A DNA stretch of 64,000 bases from Triatoma infestans (Eukaryota; Arthropoda; Insecta; Hemiptera; Reduviidae), in assembly GCA_011037195.1 (NCBI GenBank), contig JAAEAF010004970.1, forward strand, positions 17,783 to 81,782. Direction: 5' to 3'. Shown piece after piece: positions 31,909 to 41,660 of the stretch. Numbering within the stretch: the first letter of the stretch is position 1; the number at the start of each line of letters is the position of its first letter. Below the pieces are notes generated by a model. The model did no database searches and was not told where the DNA came from. It saw nothing but the letters and a program-made list of their open reading frames with translations. Position numbers and translations under genes: made by a program.

Positions 31909-32269
31909 TGTAATGGGATCCGAATCAGTAAAGATTCATAGGATCTGATGTGCGGAGAAGCACACATTAAATGGATCAAAAGTTAGTTACTCCACACCTA
32001 GGCCAGACTAGGAAGGGAGAGTTCGATTCATATAAATATAGCGATAGCTCAAGAGTTCAGGGCAGTTTACGATTAGTTTAAATCAGTGCAAACAGCAACT
32101 ACCTTCTTATTACTCAGCCAGTCTGTCTCTTTATATATCTCTCGCTACCTAACTTCTACAATCTTTGGAGTTAGTGTGTTCTATTCATTTTACAGTGTTC
32201 AGTATATCATCTAGCTTATTTCTCTAAAATCCATTCTCTCTAATTCTCTTTCTCCTCACATCCATTATA
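31909..32269 (+). mobile_element. Solo LTR-B with 4-bp target duplication
   Basis: A 361-base unit, TGTAATGGGATCCGAATC ... ATCCATTATA, flanked by AAAT at 31905-31908 and 32270-32273. Inserted in DR, which continues on both sides. Internal 'gatccgaatcagtaaagattcataggatc' region forms an imperfect hairpin. A duplication of 4 bp and ends TGTAA...TTATA are shared with the unit at 61600-61888. No coding region: solo LTR or non-autonomous element. Confidence 0.8.
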
Positions 32270-32273
32270 AAAT

Positions 32274-32735
32274 AGAAGTACGAATTTATTAATGTTTATT
32301 TCGCAATATTCTTCAAAATGGCTCCAATGATTTTCTTTAAACTTAATATTTACTCTCTACATACATAAATGCCTTTCACTTTTATTTACAATGTTTTTTC
32401 CAGGAAAAATGCTTTTGGGGGGTTTTGTGAGGGAACAGTAACAGTTAAGCTTCCGTCTAAAGTACCATTTCAATATTACGTATGGTTTACCGTTTACATG
32501 ATATCAAAATTTATTAGAAGCATTGACAGGATTGCAAATTTGAAGAAAATCGGTTCACCGAAAGTGTAACTTTACAATATACACATGAACCTGAAATCCT
32601 CACTGCACATATAAAAAACGTATCGTTTCGATTTGAAATATTTATCTCAAAAAAGCAAAACAAAACAAAAATGAAATAGATGGGTTTGGGGGGGAAGGGA
32701 ATTTTTTTTTTCTTTAAATTTAAACTGCACAAGCT
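32274..32735 (+). repeat. DR copy, right part
   Basis: Blocks 'aaaatggctccaatgatttt', 'ttacaatgttttttccagga', 'gcttttggggggttttgtg', 'aaagtaccatttcaatatta', 'gaaaatcggttcaccgaaag'. Continues the copy interrupted at 31909. Confidence 0.65.
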
Positions 32736-33224
32736 TTTTTTGATTTTGATAGAAGGCGCTGAACATAAGTTCGCTCAGGTATATAACAAGTATAACGGTA
32801 CCATTTTCTCTAATGGTGGAGAAGCCCTCTCATAAAAATTGTAAACCTTATCATTTTAAAGAGAATTTGTTAATTAAATTGTATTAATTGAAGTAGTAGT
32901 AGTAGTATAAAGCTCGAGTCATTTATTTCAATGTCAGATTTTATCTCAATGAAGCACGAATTTGGAATTACACGAATAGTTCTATTTTTAGACTTCTAAT
33001 TTTTTTTTTTTTTTTTACTTCTATAAAAAAATTACATTTATAGGCGCTAGTGATCAATGAAAATGCTACAACAACCAAAAAATATAGGAAATTCGCTCAA
33101 TAAACATGATATAACGTACATACATTTACGTTTGTGGTTAGAAAAAGGGAACCAGTTGGTTGGGTGGAGTCCAATAAAGATAGGATTCTTGTTTTTTTTT
33201 TAAGATATAAAATACCTTAATTTA
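32736..33224. other. AT-rich intergenic
   Basis: No gene recognised; poly-T at 33000-33016. Confidence 0.4.
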
Positions 33225-33490
33225 TTATTCTCTCCTCTTAACGTTTTTCCACAACATCCACACTCAATCCTGTGTATCATTGCGAATAATACCGCAATTT
33301 TATCCCCCTTTTCCAATCTTGATAATGCTATCAAACTCTTCAAAGTCCCTCAATCCATCCCAGATGTGGATAGATAAACAGTATATTGAAACGAAGCCAA
33401 AATTTACCACCATGCCTATAACAATCTGTGAACAATATTCATTACCTAGGACTATACTTGGATAGACGATTAACGCTGGAATCTTAAATT
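33225..33490 (+). pseudogene. Jockey-like RT fragment
   Basis: Small piece of a Jockey-type reverse transcriptase. IANNTAILSPFSNLDNAIKL (from 33279) stands at the YADDTAIL box, with both catalytic Asp replaced by Asn, followed in another frame by MWIDKQYIETKP and KFTTMPITI, the equivalent of K-W-I-x2-W-R-I-K-x-N-x2-K-S-x2-I, and LGLYLDRRLTLES, the equivalent of LGxxLDRRLTW. It needs two frame changes. Compare the Jockey piece at 45174-45458 (YADDTAILSSHNDP). Catalytically dead. Confidence 0.6.
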
Positions 33491-33618
33491 ATTTTGTTTA
33501 GACTTGGTATATCAACTACACATACAAACAGCTACAACATTTATTTGTATAACATTTCTCCGGGAAAATTAAGAGCACTTATGGGTGAGAGGAGGGGTAA
33601 GGTTTTCCTCTAAAGTGG
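33490..33618 (+). repeat. DR copy, left of the MITE
   Basis: 'acttggtatatcaactacac', 'acatttctccgggaaaatta', 'gcacttatgggtgagagg', 'ggttttcctctaaagtgg' in DR order. The copy resumes after the MITE with 'tttattatccaattctatc'. Confidence 0.75.
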
Positions 33619-33626
33619 TATTTAAC

Positions 33627-34380
33627 AAGAGTTGAGCAGTAATTAATTACATGAGCAAAATTGGACTGTACTTTTAATAGGAATACAGTTAAAGGGTTCA
33701 AAATATAGAAATAACTGATTCCAAAGAACAATTACACGGAAGTAATTGTAATATCCAATTACAATTAATGTAATTATTTTAAGTAATTGCAGTTACTTCT
33801 TGCAATTACTGTAATTGTAATTGAGCCTCTCAATTTCAATTACTTCTTGTCGCTAGGTGATTGTAATTACAATTACAATTACCTGTAATTCAATTACAAT
33901 TATATTTACTTGTATTTTTAGCAATAGAATTACAAATACAAATGCTAAAAAAAAAAAAATTGAGTAATTGAATAAAAGTAAACTCGGCCATATTTCCATT
34001 CAATAATCTCTTGGGTAAATATTGGCAAAAATTTCAGGAGAATTCAGTCTCTTGAGTTGTATCTACTTACTTTTTTTAGTGCCATTTTGGCGTTAATAAT
34101 TGCAATTACCAATTAAAATTATTAGTAATTGCACCAAAATTACTTGGAATTGCAGAAGTACAATATTACAATCACATATAATTGTATTTGGTAATTGAAT
34201 TACTTTGGTTCAACCAGTAATTGTAATTATGAACCACAATTACAATTACAATGCTTCAGAAACTAATTGCACTAACCAATTACAATTATATGTAATTGTA
34301 ATTTTATTTCTGCAATTTCAAATTACAATAATTGCTAAGTAATCGTGATTGTAATTGAAATTACGTATTGTTCAACTCTG
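33627..34380. mobile_element. hAT-type MITE, 754 bp, with 8-bp target duplication
   Basis: Flanked by the perfect 8-bp direct repeat TATTTAAC (33619-33626 and 34381-34388). Ends are inverted: left AAGAGTTGAGCAGTAATTAA, right (reverse complement) CAGAGTTGAACAATACGTAA; 18 of the first 24 positions match. An 8-bp duplication and CAGAGTTG-type ends are the hallmark of the hAT superfamily. The interior is made of many short GTAATTGTAATTAC-like palindromic words and has no open frame, so the element depends on an outside transposase. Removing it restores continuous DR sequence, so the insertion is younger than DR. Confidence 0.85.
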
Positions 34381-34388
34381 TATTTAAC

Positions 34389-34560
34389 TTTATTATCCAA
34401 TTCTATCATTGTAAATAGTATTAATTAGAATTAAATATGTTGTTGAAATTTTGAGTTTGAACATAATCCGAAAGTGTGTTTTTTTCCAAAAAGTACTTTG
34501 TCAGTTTTGGTTCTATTTTCTCTAAAACGGCTCCAGTGATTTAACCTTAAAAGATCTTAA
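34389..34560 (+). repeat. DR copy, right of the MITE
   Basis: 'tttattatccaattctatc', 'taaatatgttgttgaaattt', 'tccgaaagtgtgtttttt', 'tctctaaaacggctccagtg'. Continuation of the copy split at 33619. Confidence 0.75.
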
Positions 34561-35269
34561 CAAACATAAAAGAGAAGTAGTTAACCGACGCTATAGAACT
34601 CCTTGCATAGTTTCTCCAAATGTTGTACACAACAGACTAACTAGCGTCTACTGTTGCCCTTGACTAGTTAAATAAAAATTTGTTTGTATTTTGAATAATT
34701 TTTTTAATTTTATAAAATAAACTGATGTGAATTTTTAACTGGCCATTATCTAGGGTCAAATAAAAATACTTGGCTTGGAATTTGAAATTGTGAATGGTTA
34801 GTTTGCAACAAATTATTTCTCTTTAGATTAATACGTGCGTGTTCGTACATATGAATGTATCTAGATTAGTTAGTGCATAGGTGTCGTAACTAATGTGAAG
34901 TTTTTCATTTTTTTCCCCGGCATTTCCAGATTTTATAGGGGAGCAAACTTTTTGTAAGCATTTACTTTGAGTTGGTTTGTCTTCTGTTGGTGGAGAAGGC
35001 GTTGCGGTTATCTGGATAAAGAGGATCTCTATACCCAGAGCAACATAGAAGGAAGCCTAACTTAGCAAACAAAAGGAATCGTAGCCAATAGCACTTTAAA
35101 TATTAGTCATATAAAAACTGATACACATTTTTTTAAATTCTAAAATCAGTCGTCAACAACAATCATATTTGTAAGAAAGAGTAACAAGAATCTATTATTT
35201 TTGTTTCTCGTGAATTCCGATTTCTTGTTTGGTGATCATAATAACTGTATGTAAAGTTATTATATAACA

Positions 35270-35300
<31 letters not shown>

Positions 35301-36006
35301 CTTGTTTGTAAATTAGTGGTTTCGTAGTGGAATATTAATTATTTTTGACAGGTATGTTATTACCTGATGTTATATTCTTATATTATTATTATTATTATTA
35401 TTATATTATTCTTATTATATTTGGTAATTATACATTTCCAGGACCTGGAATAGGATTTTTTTTTATTTTCGTTTTTAAAAGTAATATTTTAAATGTTTTC
35501 ATTAATAAATCGTTGCAGAATTTGTACGTAATTAACAGAATTGTGGTGTTCCAGTTGGTACCAGAGAGCAGCAGAGCACTTTCAACACTCTACTATTACT
35601 GTCACTGTCCTAAGCTTTTTATTTCTATTTTTTTAATGGCACACTGGGTGGGCGGTCCCCAGGCTCTCGCGCAAACCCGCCCGTATAGAAGCCCCTAACC
35701 TGAATGGTGCCCCTAACGCTGAGCAAGACACCCTAAAACAATGGAAATAACAATAATCCTAACCTGCAAATCCCCCCCCCACTATTCGATGTTCCTGGAG
35801 GGACAAAGAACCTAACCTATACCTAACCTGTCTCTAATTCATTCCAAGACAGTTAAAATTTTGTATACATCCTTGCACTCTAAGCTCGTTCATTCAACCA
35901 CGCCCACTCTTACGCCCCTCAGTACTCAATATTCCTGGGGGGGGGGGGGGTACGGAAAACCCTACATCTAACCTTAAATTAACTAGCCTAAAACTAAGTG
36001 TCATAA
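34561..36006. other. Intergenic with simple repeats
   Basis: No gene. (TA)n at 35271-35292, (TTA)n at 35380-35405, C run near 35769 and G run near 35938-35950. Scattered CCTAACC words at 35690-35830 are not arranged as a telomeric array. The frame at 35345-35698 is built on the TTA repeat and is not credible. Confidence 0.5.
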
Positions 36007-36400
36007 CTACAGCCTAGCCTGAAATCTGCATTCATACCATTCATGCATCCCCCTATTGACCCATTCCATTCTCCATTTAAATGCTTCTTCCTTTAAAACA
36101 CCTAAAACCTCTTTACGCGGCTTTTCGACAATTTTCGAGCAGCAGGGACAGACTATTGTTTTCCAAAACAACGTGGAACCCAACCACCCTCTGCAAGGCT
36201 GACACAGATCAGAATACAGAGGGCAATCCAACAACACATGCTACTTAGCACTAACTCTTCCTGTCCACACCTGCAGCTCCCATCTCCCAGATCCATCCTT
36301 GCCTATTTACCATTCAACTTGGTACATGTCCCGTGACCAATCGTGAAACCGAATATGACAATTCGTTGGAAATAATGCTATACCCCCAGTTCACCTCAGT
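36007..36400 (-). pseudogene. LINE ORF2 C-terminal fragment
   Basis: Minus-strand pieces VIFGFTIGHGTCTKLNGK, then SCRCGQEELV and, in another frame, QHVLLDCPLYSDLCQPCRGW, followed by a 50-residue tail ending VNRGMHEWYECRFQARL. The order TGHG-like, C-x-C-G-x-E-E, H-V-L-L-x-C-P matches the zinc-containing end of Jockey/I-type LINE proteins (compare HILCEC at 29.0 kb). RNase H and RT are absent, and at least one frame change lies near 36240. Clade uncertain. Confidence 0.55.
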
Positions 36401-36494
36401 CAAAAACGAGAACGATGTCCTCCCCTTAACTAAGAGTTGTCACTAAGATACGCTGTTGTCATAAGAGACAGTATTAATCAAATTTCTTTGTAAG

Positions 36495-36682
36495 AAAAGA
36501 AATAGCGTGCTGGACTAGCATCGCGGAGGACCTTGGGTTTGAGTCCTGCACTGCTGCCCTCAGATTTTCTCTTACTAAGGGACTCTATAGCTCACTGTCC
36601 AAAGGCCGGCAGTGCACTGAGTAAGCTCTTGGCGCAAATAATCATAAATGTTGACGCGCCTTTAATTACCAAAAAAAAAAAG
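36495..36682 (+). mobile_element. SINE-1 copy with poly-A
   Basis: 'tagcgtgctggactagcatc', B-box-like 'gggtttgagtcctgc', body 'ctcactgtccaaaggccgg' and 'cagtgcactgagtaagctc', tail 'ataaatgttgacgcgcc', then an A run at 36670-36681. Same family as 14618-14797. The head is 5'-truncated or decayed. Confidence 0.7.
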
Positions 36683-36789
36683 TCTTCGATTTTAATATTT
36701 TCTTACATTTTATTATTACATATGTTTAGTATTTGTAATTTTATTTTTCAACAGCGTTTCATTGAAACTTATTTTTATTTATTTATTTA

Positions 36790-36905
36790 TTTTTATTGAA
36801 GGTCGCGTCAACATCTATGGTCATTTGCGCCCAGAGCTTTCTCAGTGCATTACCGGCGTGTGGACAGTGTTCTCTCTATACAGACAACACTATCCATCTT
36901 ATTTA
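36790..36905 (-). mobile_element. SINE-1 tail fragment
   Basis: 'ggtcgcgtcaacatctatgg', 'gcgcccagagctttctcag' and 'ggacagtgttctctctata' are the reverse complement of SINE-1 tail and body, with a T-rich stretch on its left that corresponds to poly-A. About 100 bases; the tRNA-like head is missing. Confidence 0.7.
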
Positions 36906-38649
36906 TTCACCTATTGTTTTCCTTAATTTTATTTTTGCTTGGTTAATTGCTTTTTTTTTTGTTTATTTTATTTCTAACAAATCTTTAGATAGTTTTAATT
37001 TAATTTCTGTATCTATTAATTTATTTTTATTTCGAATTCTTTCTAAAAGCGTCCAGCTCCATTGCAGGTTAGGCCAGGCACACTATATTGAATTAGATTC
37101 TAAGATATAACACGGTATTGAAGTTTGGTGGGTATCGATTAAATATTTCAACAACCCCAAGGACCCAATACTTGAAACCAAAAAAATCCTTAATGCTGCT
37201 ACATTTTCCGTATTAAACCTCACTATCTATAAATGACTTGAATATCCCTTTTATCAATTATGTAGCATAAATTTCCTTAAACTTAAATTTCCCTATAATA
37301 GCTCATCCCAATCTTTTAATGGGGCACGTTTCCTCTCCCCCGCAATACCAGGTCATTCCTCATGATTTTTTTTATTTATTTTTTTATTTTTAATGTTTTA
37401 TGGCGTCGACTGCTGTGGTCTTTGGCCATATTCTTCGCTATACATGTCTTTAGAATTAGTGACGTTATAAGTATGCGTCTGTGCATGGGATATTTTCATT
37501 ATTTTCGTGTATGCTTACGAATAGACAATATATCCGTGTTAATAGATGTATACAGTCTTGAATATATACAATGAATACTAGCATACCAATAAATACATTC
37601 ATCCTTATAAATACATCCATCTAACGACGATCACACAGTCTAATAAAGTATAAAAGTGGGTGGAGTACTGGATATTCCTCACACCCGCGTACTTAGAACT
37701 AGGATAAAACTATGTACACTATTTACATAAATCATCCTCCATCAACCAGGTTGCGGGGTTGCAAATCCCAGCTCGAACCCACCCCTCCATAAATCCAGGA
37801 GCTCCCAGTAAAAAACAACAGGCAGGAAAGGTACTACACGAACCAAAGTTGCCACCCTAGGTCGGTTTGGAAACCTCTACAACGACGATACTCACATTCT
37901 TTCATCCGATGAAACATTAAAATCTAATTCTAAATCTGATAATGAACTTAGCAAGCTAATGGGATTGTAGTACTCGATATTCCTACAATCCCTACCTACC
38001 TAACCTACAGGAACTATCAAACCATACTCATTCATATAAATAAATTACTTTCATACAAATTCTTTCATTCTTCTAACTATATACATCCATGTACAACCAT
38101 AGCCTCATGATGATTGCGGAAAAGACCATATTAAAAACGAAGTGATTTGTTCGTGATATATTTGGGGTCCCTAATAGGATAATTTCCCTAAATCTAAACA
38201 TTTTGATATAATATCATAAATTTATTTATTGTAACTAATGTTACAATTGTAAATTTTAATTATATTCATACAAAACATTATTAAGTGGTAGAAATTACCT
38301 TGATAGGTATTTTAAATTGATGGGAACATTCTAAATCTTCGACAAAGATGTGTGGAGAATTACAGCTTCTCAAATAGTAGATAAAGGATGTGGTTGTTAT
38401 AAACAACGTTCTAGCATCATGACAACTAAAACGTTTAAACAACAAACCGCTTGAAAGACATTGTACACAACGAATATTTAGGGTGAAATTTATTATTATG
38501 TCTAGTGGTATGAGAAATAGGGTATTTTGTTTCACACCTCTTACATTGTAGGATATTATTACACTTTACTTTTGAATTGAAATATAGCCTTTCTTCCTTT
38601 ATATAGCAATCTGAAACTAGCTTGGCTTATTTGAAATTTGCCAGTATCC
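36906..38649. other. Intergenic, nothing supported
   Basis: About 1.7 kb. A T-rich stretch with a SINE-tail-like 'atggcgtcgactgctgtggt' near 37398, and a less AT-rich part at 37660-38000 ('accaggttgcggggttgc', 'ccctccataaatccagga') that looks like an unidentified old element. No open frame with motifs. Confidence 0.4.
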
Positions 38650-38760
38650 ACTCGGTCCCCCCAAAACTTGATTTAAACTACTCTCACGACATTCTCTTAC
38701 TAGCGTTAAAACAATTAAAAAAAAATCTAGCGTGAAACACTCACACAACTTTCTCTTACT
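38650..38760 (-). repeat. DR copy, end part (left of LTR-C)
   Basis: 'ctagcgtgaaacactcacac' and 'aactttctcttact' are the reverse complement of the DR right end ('aagagaaagttgtgtgagtg', 'tttcacgctag'). It continues after the LTR at 39101. Confidence 0.7.
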
Positions 38761-39100
38761 TGTAGGGGTAGTGAACCCATCCACTCTAGCGGAGAGAAAC
38801 AGCCCCTCTCGGACAGAGAGGAGAGGTTCGGCCAGTGGATATATATATGAGAGAGAGACAGTCAAGGATTATTCTGTTCAAATCAGTCTTACACATCAGA
38901 CATCATTCTGTTGATTCACACTCCGTACATATCATTTTAGCCACGTCAGTCTGTCAGTTCAGTTCAGTTCTAAATTCTAAAGTGTAAAGTCCCTGGCAGT
39001 CAGTTATATATATACACATATCAATTATATATCTTAAACCAATCTTAAGGTGTTTATCTATCATCATCAACAACCAACATCTCCTCACAACACCCTTACA
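38761..39100 (+). mobile_element. Solo LTR-C with 4-bp target duplication
   Basis: A 340-base unit beginning TGTAGGGGTAGTGAACCC and ending CACCCTTACA, flanked by TACT at 38757-38760 and 39101-39104. Inside: an inverted GAGAG...CTCTC region (38790-38825), a TATA-like 'ggatatatatatgag' (about 38836) and 'gtcagttcagttcagtt'. Neither end matches LTR-A or LTR-B, so a third LTR family. Removing it rejoins DR ('ctttctcttact' + 'ccaattctcaaaatt'). No coding capacity. Strand given by the TATA position; both ends read TG...CA. Confidence 0.8.
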
Positions 39101-40060
39101 TACTCCAATTCTCAAAATTATAATTGACAAATTTTATAGTTAGTGTGTATCAAATTTAATGAAATTCGTCGAAAACTGAAAAAAACTGTTCAGTAAAAGC
39201 GCAATTCCGGTTCACTAATTTTTCTTGAAACACGGAATTTTGACCATCTATTTATTTCTAATTAATTTTGTTTGGATGATAGAATTGTATAATCAACTAT
39301 GATAGCACTTTAGAGAAAAACATAACCTCACGCCACCCCTCAAAATGCCCTTAAATAAATTTCCCCAGAGAGATGTTTTAAATAAAAGTTCTACATCTTT
39401 GTATGTGTAGTTTATATATGTTGTTTCTAAAAAATCGTTGGAGCCATTTTTGAGAAAATCGCGAAAAAGTGGAAAAAAAAAAATCATTTAGTAAGGTGGT
39501 AAAGTAAAAACGCACTTTCGGTCATCTGATATCTTTAAACTTGAAATTTCAACAACATATTTAATTCTAATTAACATTAATTAGAAGACAGAATTTTCTA
39601 ATAAACTGAAATAACACTTTAAAGGAAACTGTAACTTCACCCCTCCCCAAAAGTGCCCATAAATGAATTTTCCCGGAGAAATGTTACAAATAAAAGTTGT
39701 AGCTTATTGTATGTGTAGTTGATATACCAAGTTTAAAGAAAATCGTCGGAGCCATTTTTGAAAAAATAAAAAAAACAACTTGTAAAGTAGTATTTCCGGT
39801 TGAGAAATTTGCACATACTGTCAGATTCCATGGCAATACCTAAACCGAATATCAAGTTTCAACTTTCTACGGTTTTTAGGTTTTGAACTATACTGTTCAC
39901 TCACAATACACACACAGATCATTTTCTGAAAACCACATTTTTTGGACTCAGTGGAACCTCAAAACGGATGTTTCCCGTGAAAATTCGATATAGAAAATTT
40001 GACACGATTACAATAATTCCTCTTACTAGGGAGTAAGAGAAACAAAAATTAAAACTACTC
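39101..40060 (-). repeat. DR copy (long, minus orientation)
   Basis: One of the longest copies. Reverse-complement DR blocks in order, with the central 'ggctcc...gatttt' / 'cacttttggggg' module present twice (about 39270-39480 and 39600-39790), then 'accggaaatact' module, 'gactcagtggaacctcaaaac' and finally 'cctcttactagggagtaagag' at about 40020-40040, the DR left-end hairpin. The internal duplication makes the unit about 1 kb. Confidence 0.75.
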
Positions 40061-40584
40061 TATGAGAAAAAGTAATATATTGAAAGTTTAAAGATCAATT
40101 TCAATTAATCCTACTTTGGTCATCTAATCTCATTAGTATTGATAATTCACAATACATAGCTGTGAAAACAAAATGCACTACTTAGCTTCCCTGCAAGTGG
40201 AATTTAATTACAAAAAAAAAATAAAGCAAACAAGCATTGCTTCTAAATGGTATTGTTGAGAAGATAACAATTAACAAAAGAGTAACTTTGTTCGTTTTGT
40301 TCTGTCCAGTATGAAAACACGATGTTAAAGTGTTGAATATTAAAACTTTTTTATGGAACCGTTTTAATTAGTTTAGAAGATATGCAAATATGATCAGGCA
40401 AAAATTCAGCGAATTATCCTTTTGTTTAAAGTTTTTTAGTTTATTTAAACAGAGAAGTAAAACCCCTTTGCATTTTGTTTTTATTATTGCCCATACCGTG
40501 TGTTGCCGGATTGGCAAACTAATCTGAATTTTTAAAATACTTCATTATTATCAATGAATTATATTATTTATATTTTTACAAGGA
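40061..40584. other. AT-rich intergenic
   Basis: No gene recognised. Confidence 0.4.
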
Positions 40585-41660
40585 TATATATTGCACTGCG
40601 ACTAAAAACCACTGCACTGAGACCACACTATTGGTGGTGTGATGATATAGCACACACAGAATCTTTTCCAAGTCGATGAAGAATTCCTAGAATCTGTGAA
40701 GGTTTTAAGGAAGCTATGTGCTCTTTCAATACTCGCTAGTAACCCAGGCCTCAAAATCTTCTCTGGATGATAGCATCGAAGTCCATTAGGAGATGTTGAA
40801 TACTTCTCCAAGTCCCCATAGAAACTGCAGTGGTATCACTTTTTAGGCACAGCTTATTCAGATGCCCATAATGAGACCACATTGCCCCCCCCCCCGTGAG
40901 GAAATATGTTAGCTTGCAAGACTCAAGCGTGGATCAGACCTTTTCTGATTACAAGTCTTAGCAGGCCTCAGGCCTGTGAGTGTTGTTCAGAGTAATGCTT
41001 TCTTGACTTCCTCCACATTTCTGAGCATTGGGGAATAAACTGTTGTTATCTAACGAAAGGGTTTTGACCCATGAAAGAGGGATTACACATTTCTGAGCAT
41101 TGTGGTATAAACTGTTGTTATCTCACGAAAGGGTTTTGACCCATGAAAGAGGGATTATTCATTTCTGAGCATTGTGGTATAAACTGTTGTTATCTCACGA
41201 AAGGGTTTTGACCCACGAAAGAGGGATTACACATTTCTGAGCATTGGGGTATAAACTGTTGTTATCTCACGAAAGGATTTTGACCCAAGAGGGATTACAC
41301 ATTTCTGAGCATTGGGGTATCAACTGTTGTTATCTCACGAAAGAGTTTGACCCACGAAAGAGGGATTACACATTTCTGAGCATTGGGGTATAAACTGTTG
41401 TTATCTCACGAAAGGGTTTTGACCCACGAAAGAGTGATTACACATTTCTGAGCATTGGGGTATAAACTGTTGTTATCTCACGAAAGGGTTTTGACCCACG
41501 AAAGAGGAATTACACATTTCTGAGCATTGGGGTATAAACTGTTGTTATCTCACGAAAGGGTTTTGACCCTCGAAAGAGGGATTATTTACGCTTTTCCTTG
41601 CCAGGTTATTGGCCATCTCCGTTACTTTCCGCACCAATATGACCTTACACCTTGAATATG
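40585..41660 (-). pseudogene. LINE-C C-terminal fragment and 3' end, with minisatellite
   Basis: Second copy of the element at 26333-26960. Minus-strand reading near 40880-40640: SMGTWRSI-like, IQHLLMDFDAIIQRRF, then LKEHIASLKPSQILGILHRL and GKDSVC, the leucine-rich end of I/R1-type ORF2 (pattern L-x-P-x2-I-L-x-F-L). The Cys of MDCD has become Phe. The 3' end reads 'tagtcgcagtgcaatatat' (40585-40603), again sharing the GTCGCAGTGCAAT word found in SINE-2. On the element's 5' side lies an array of eight 72-base units. No intact frame. Confidence 0.65.
41015..41585. repeat. 72-base minisatellite, 8 units
   Basis: Unit starts ('acatttctgagcattg') at 41015, 41087, 41159, 41231, 41299, 41370, 41442 and 41514: spacing 72, 72, 72, 68, 71, 72, 72. 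The unit contains 'ctcacgaaagggttttgacc' and 'cacgaaagagggatta', i.e. a CACGAAAG word twice about 25 bases apart. Units differ by a few substitutions. The equivalent place in the 26.7 kb copy has two units. Confidence 0.95.

Noticed and set aside
35345..35698. 117-codon frame with Tyr run
   Set aside because: Encoded by the (TTA/TAT)n microsatellite; no protein features.
35690..35830. Repeated CCTAACC words suggesting insect-type (TTAGG)n telomeric repeats
   Set aside because: The words are scattered and not in tandem; surrounding sequence is unrelated. No interstitial telomere array.
37660..38000. Less AT-rich stretch that could be an exon
   Set aside because: No open frame with splice-site-like borders or known motif; stops in all frames.
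41015..41585. Regular direct repeats that might be a CRISPR array
   Set aside because: Units are 72 bases with no variable spacers between constant repeats, the genome is eukaryotic, and the array lies in a LINE tail. It is a minisatellite.
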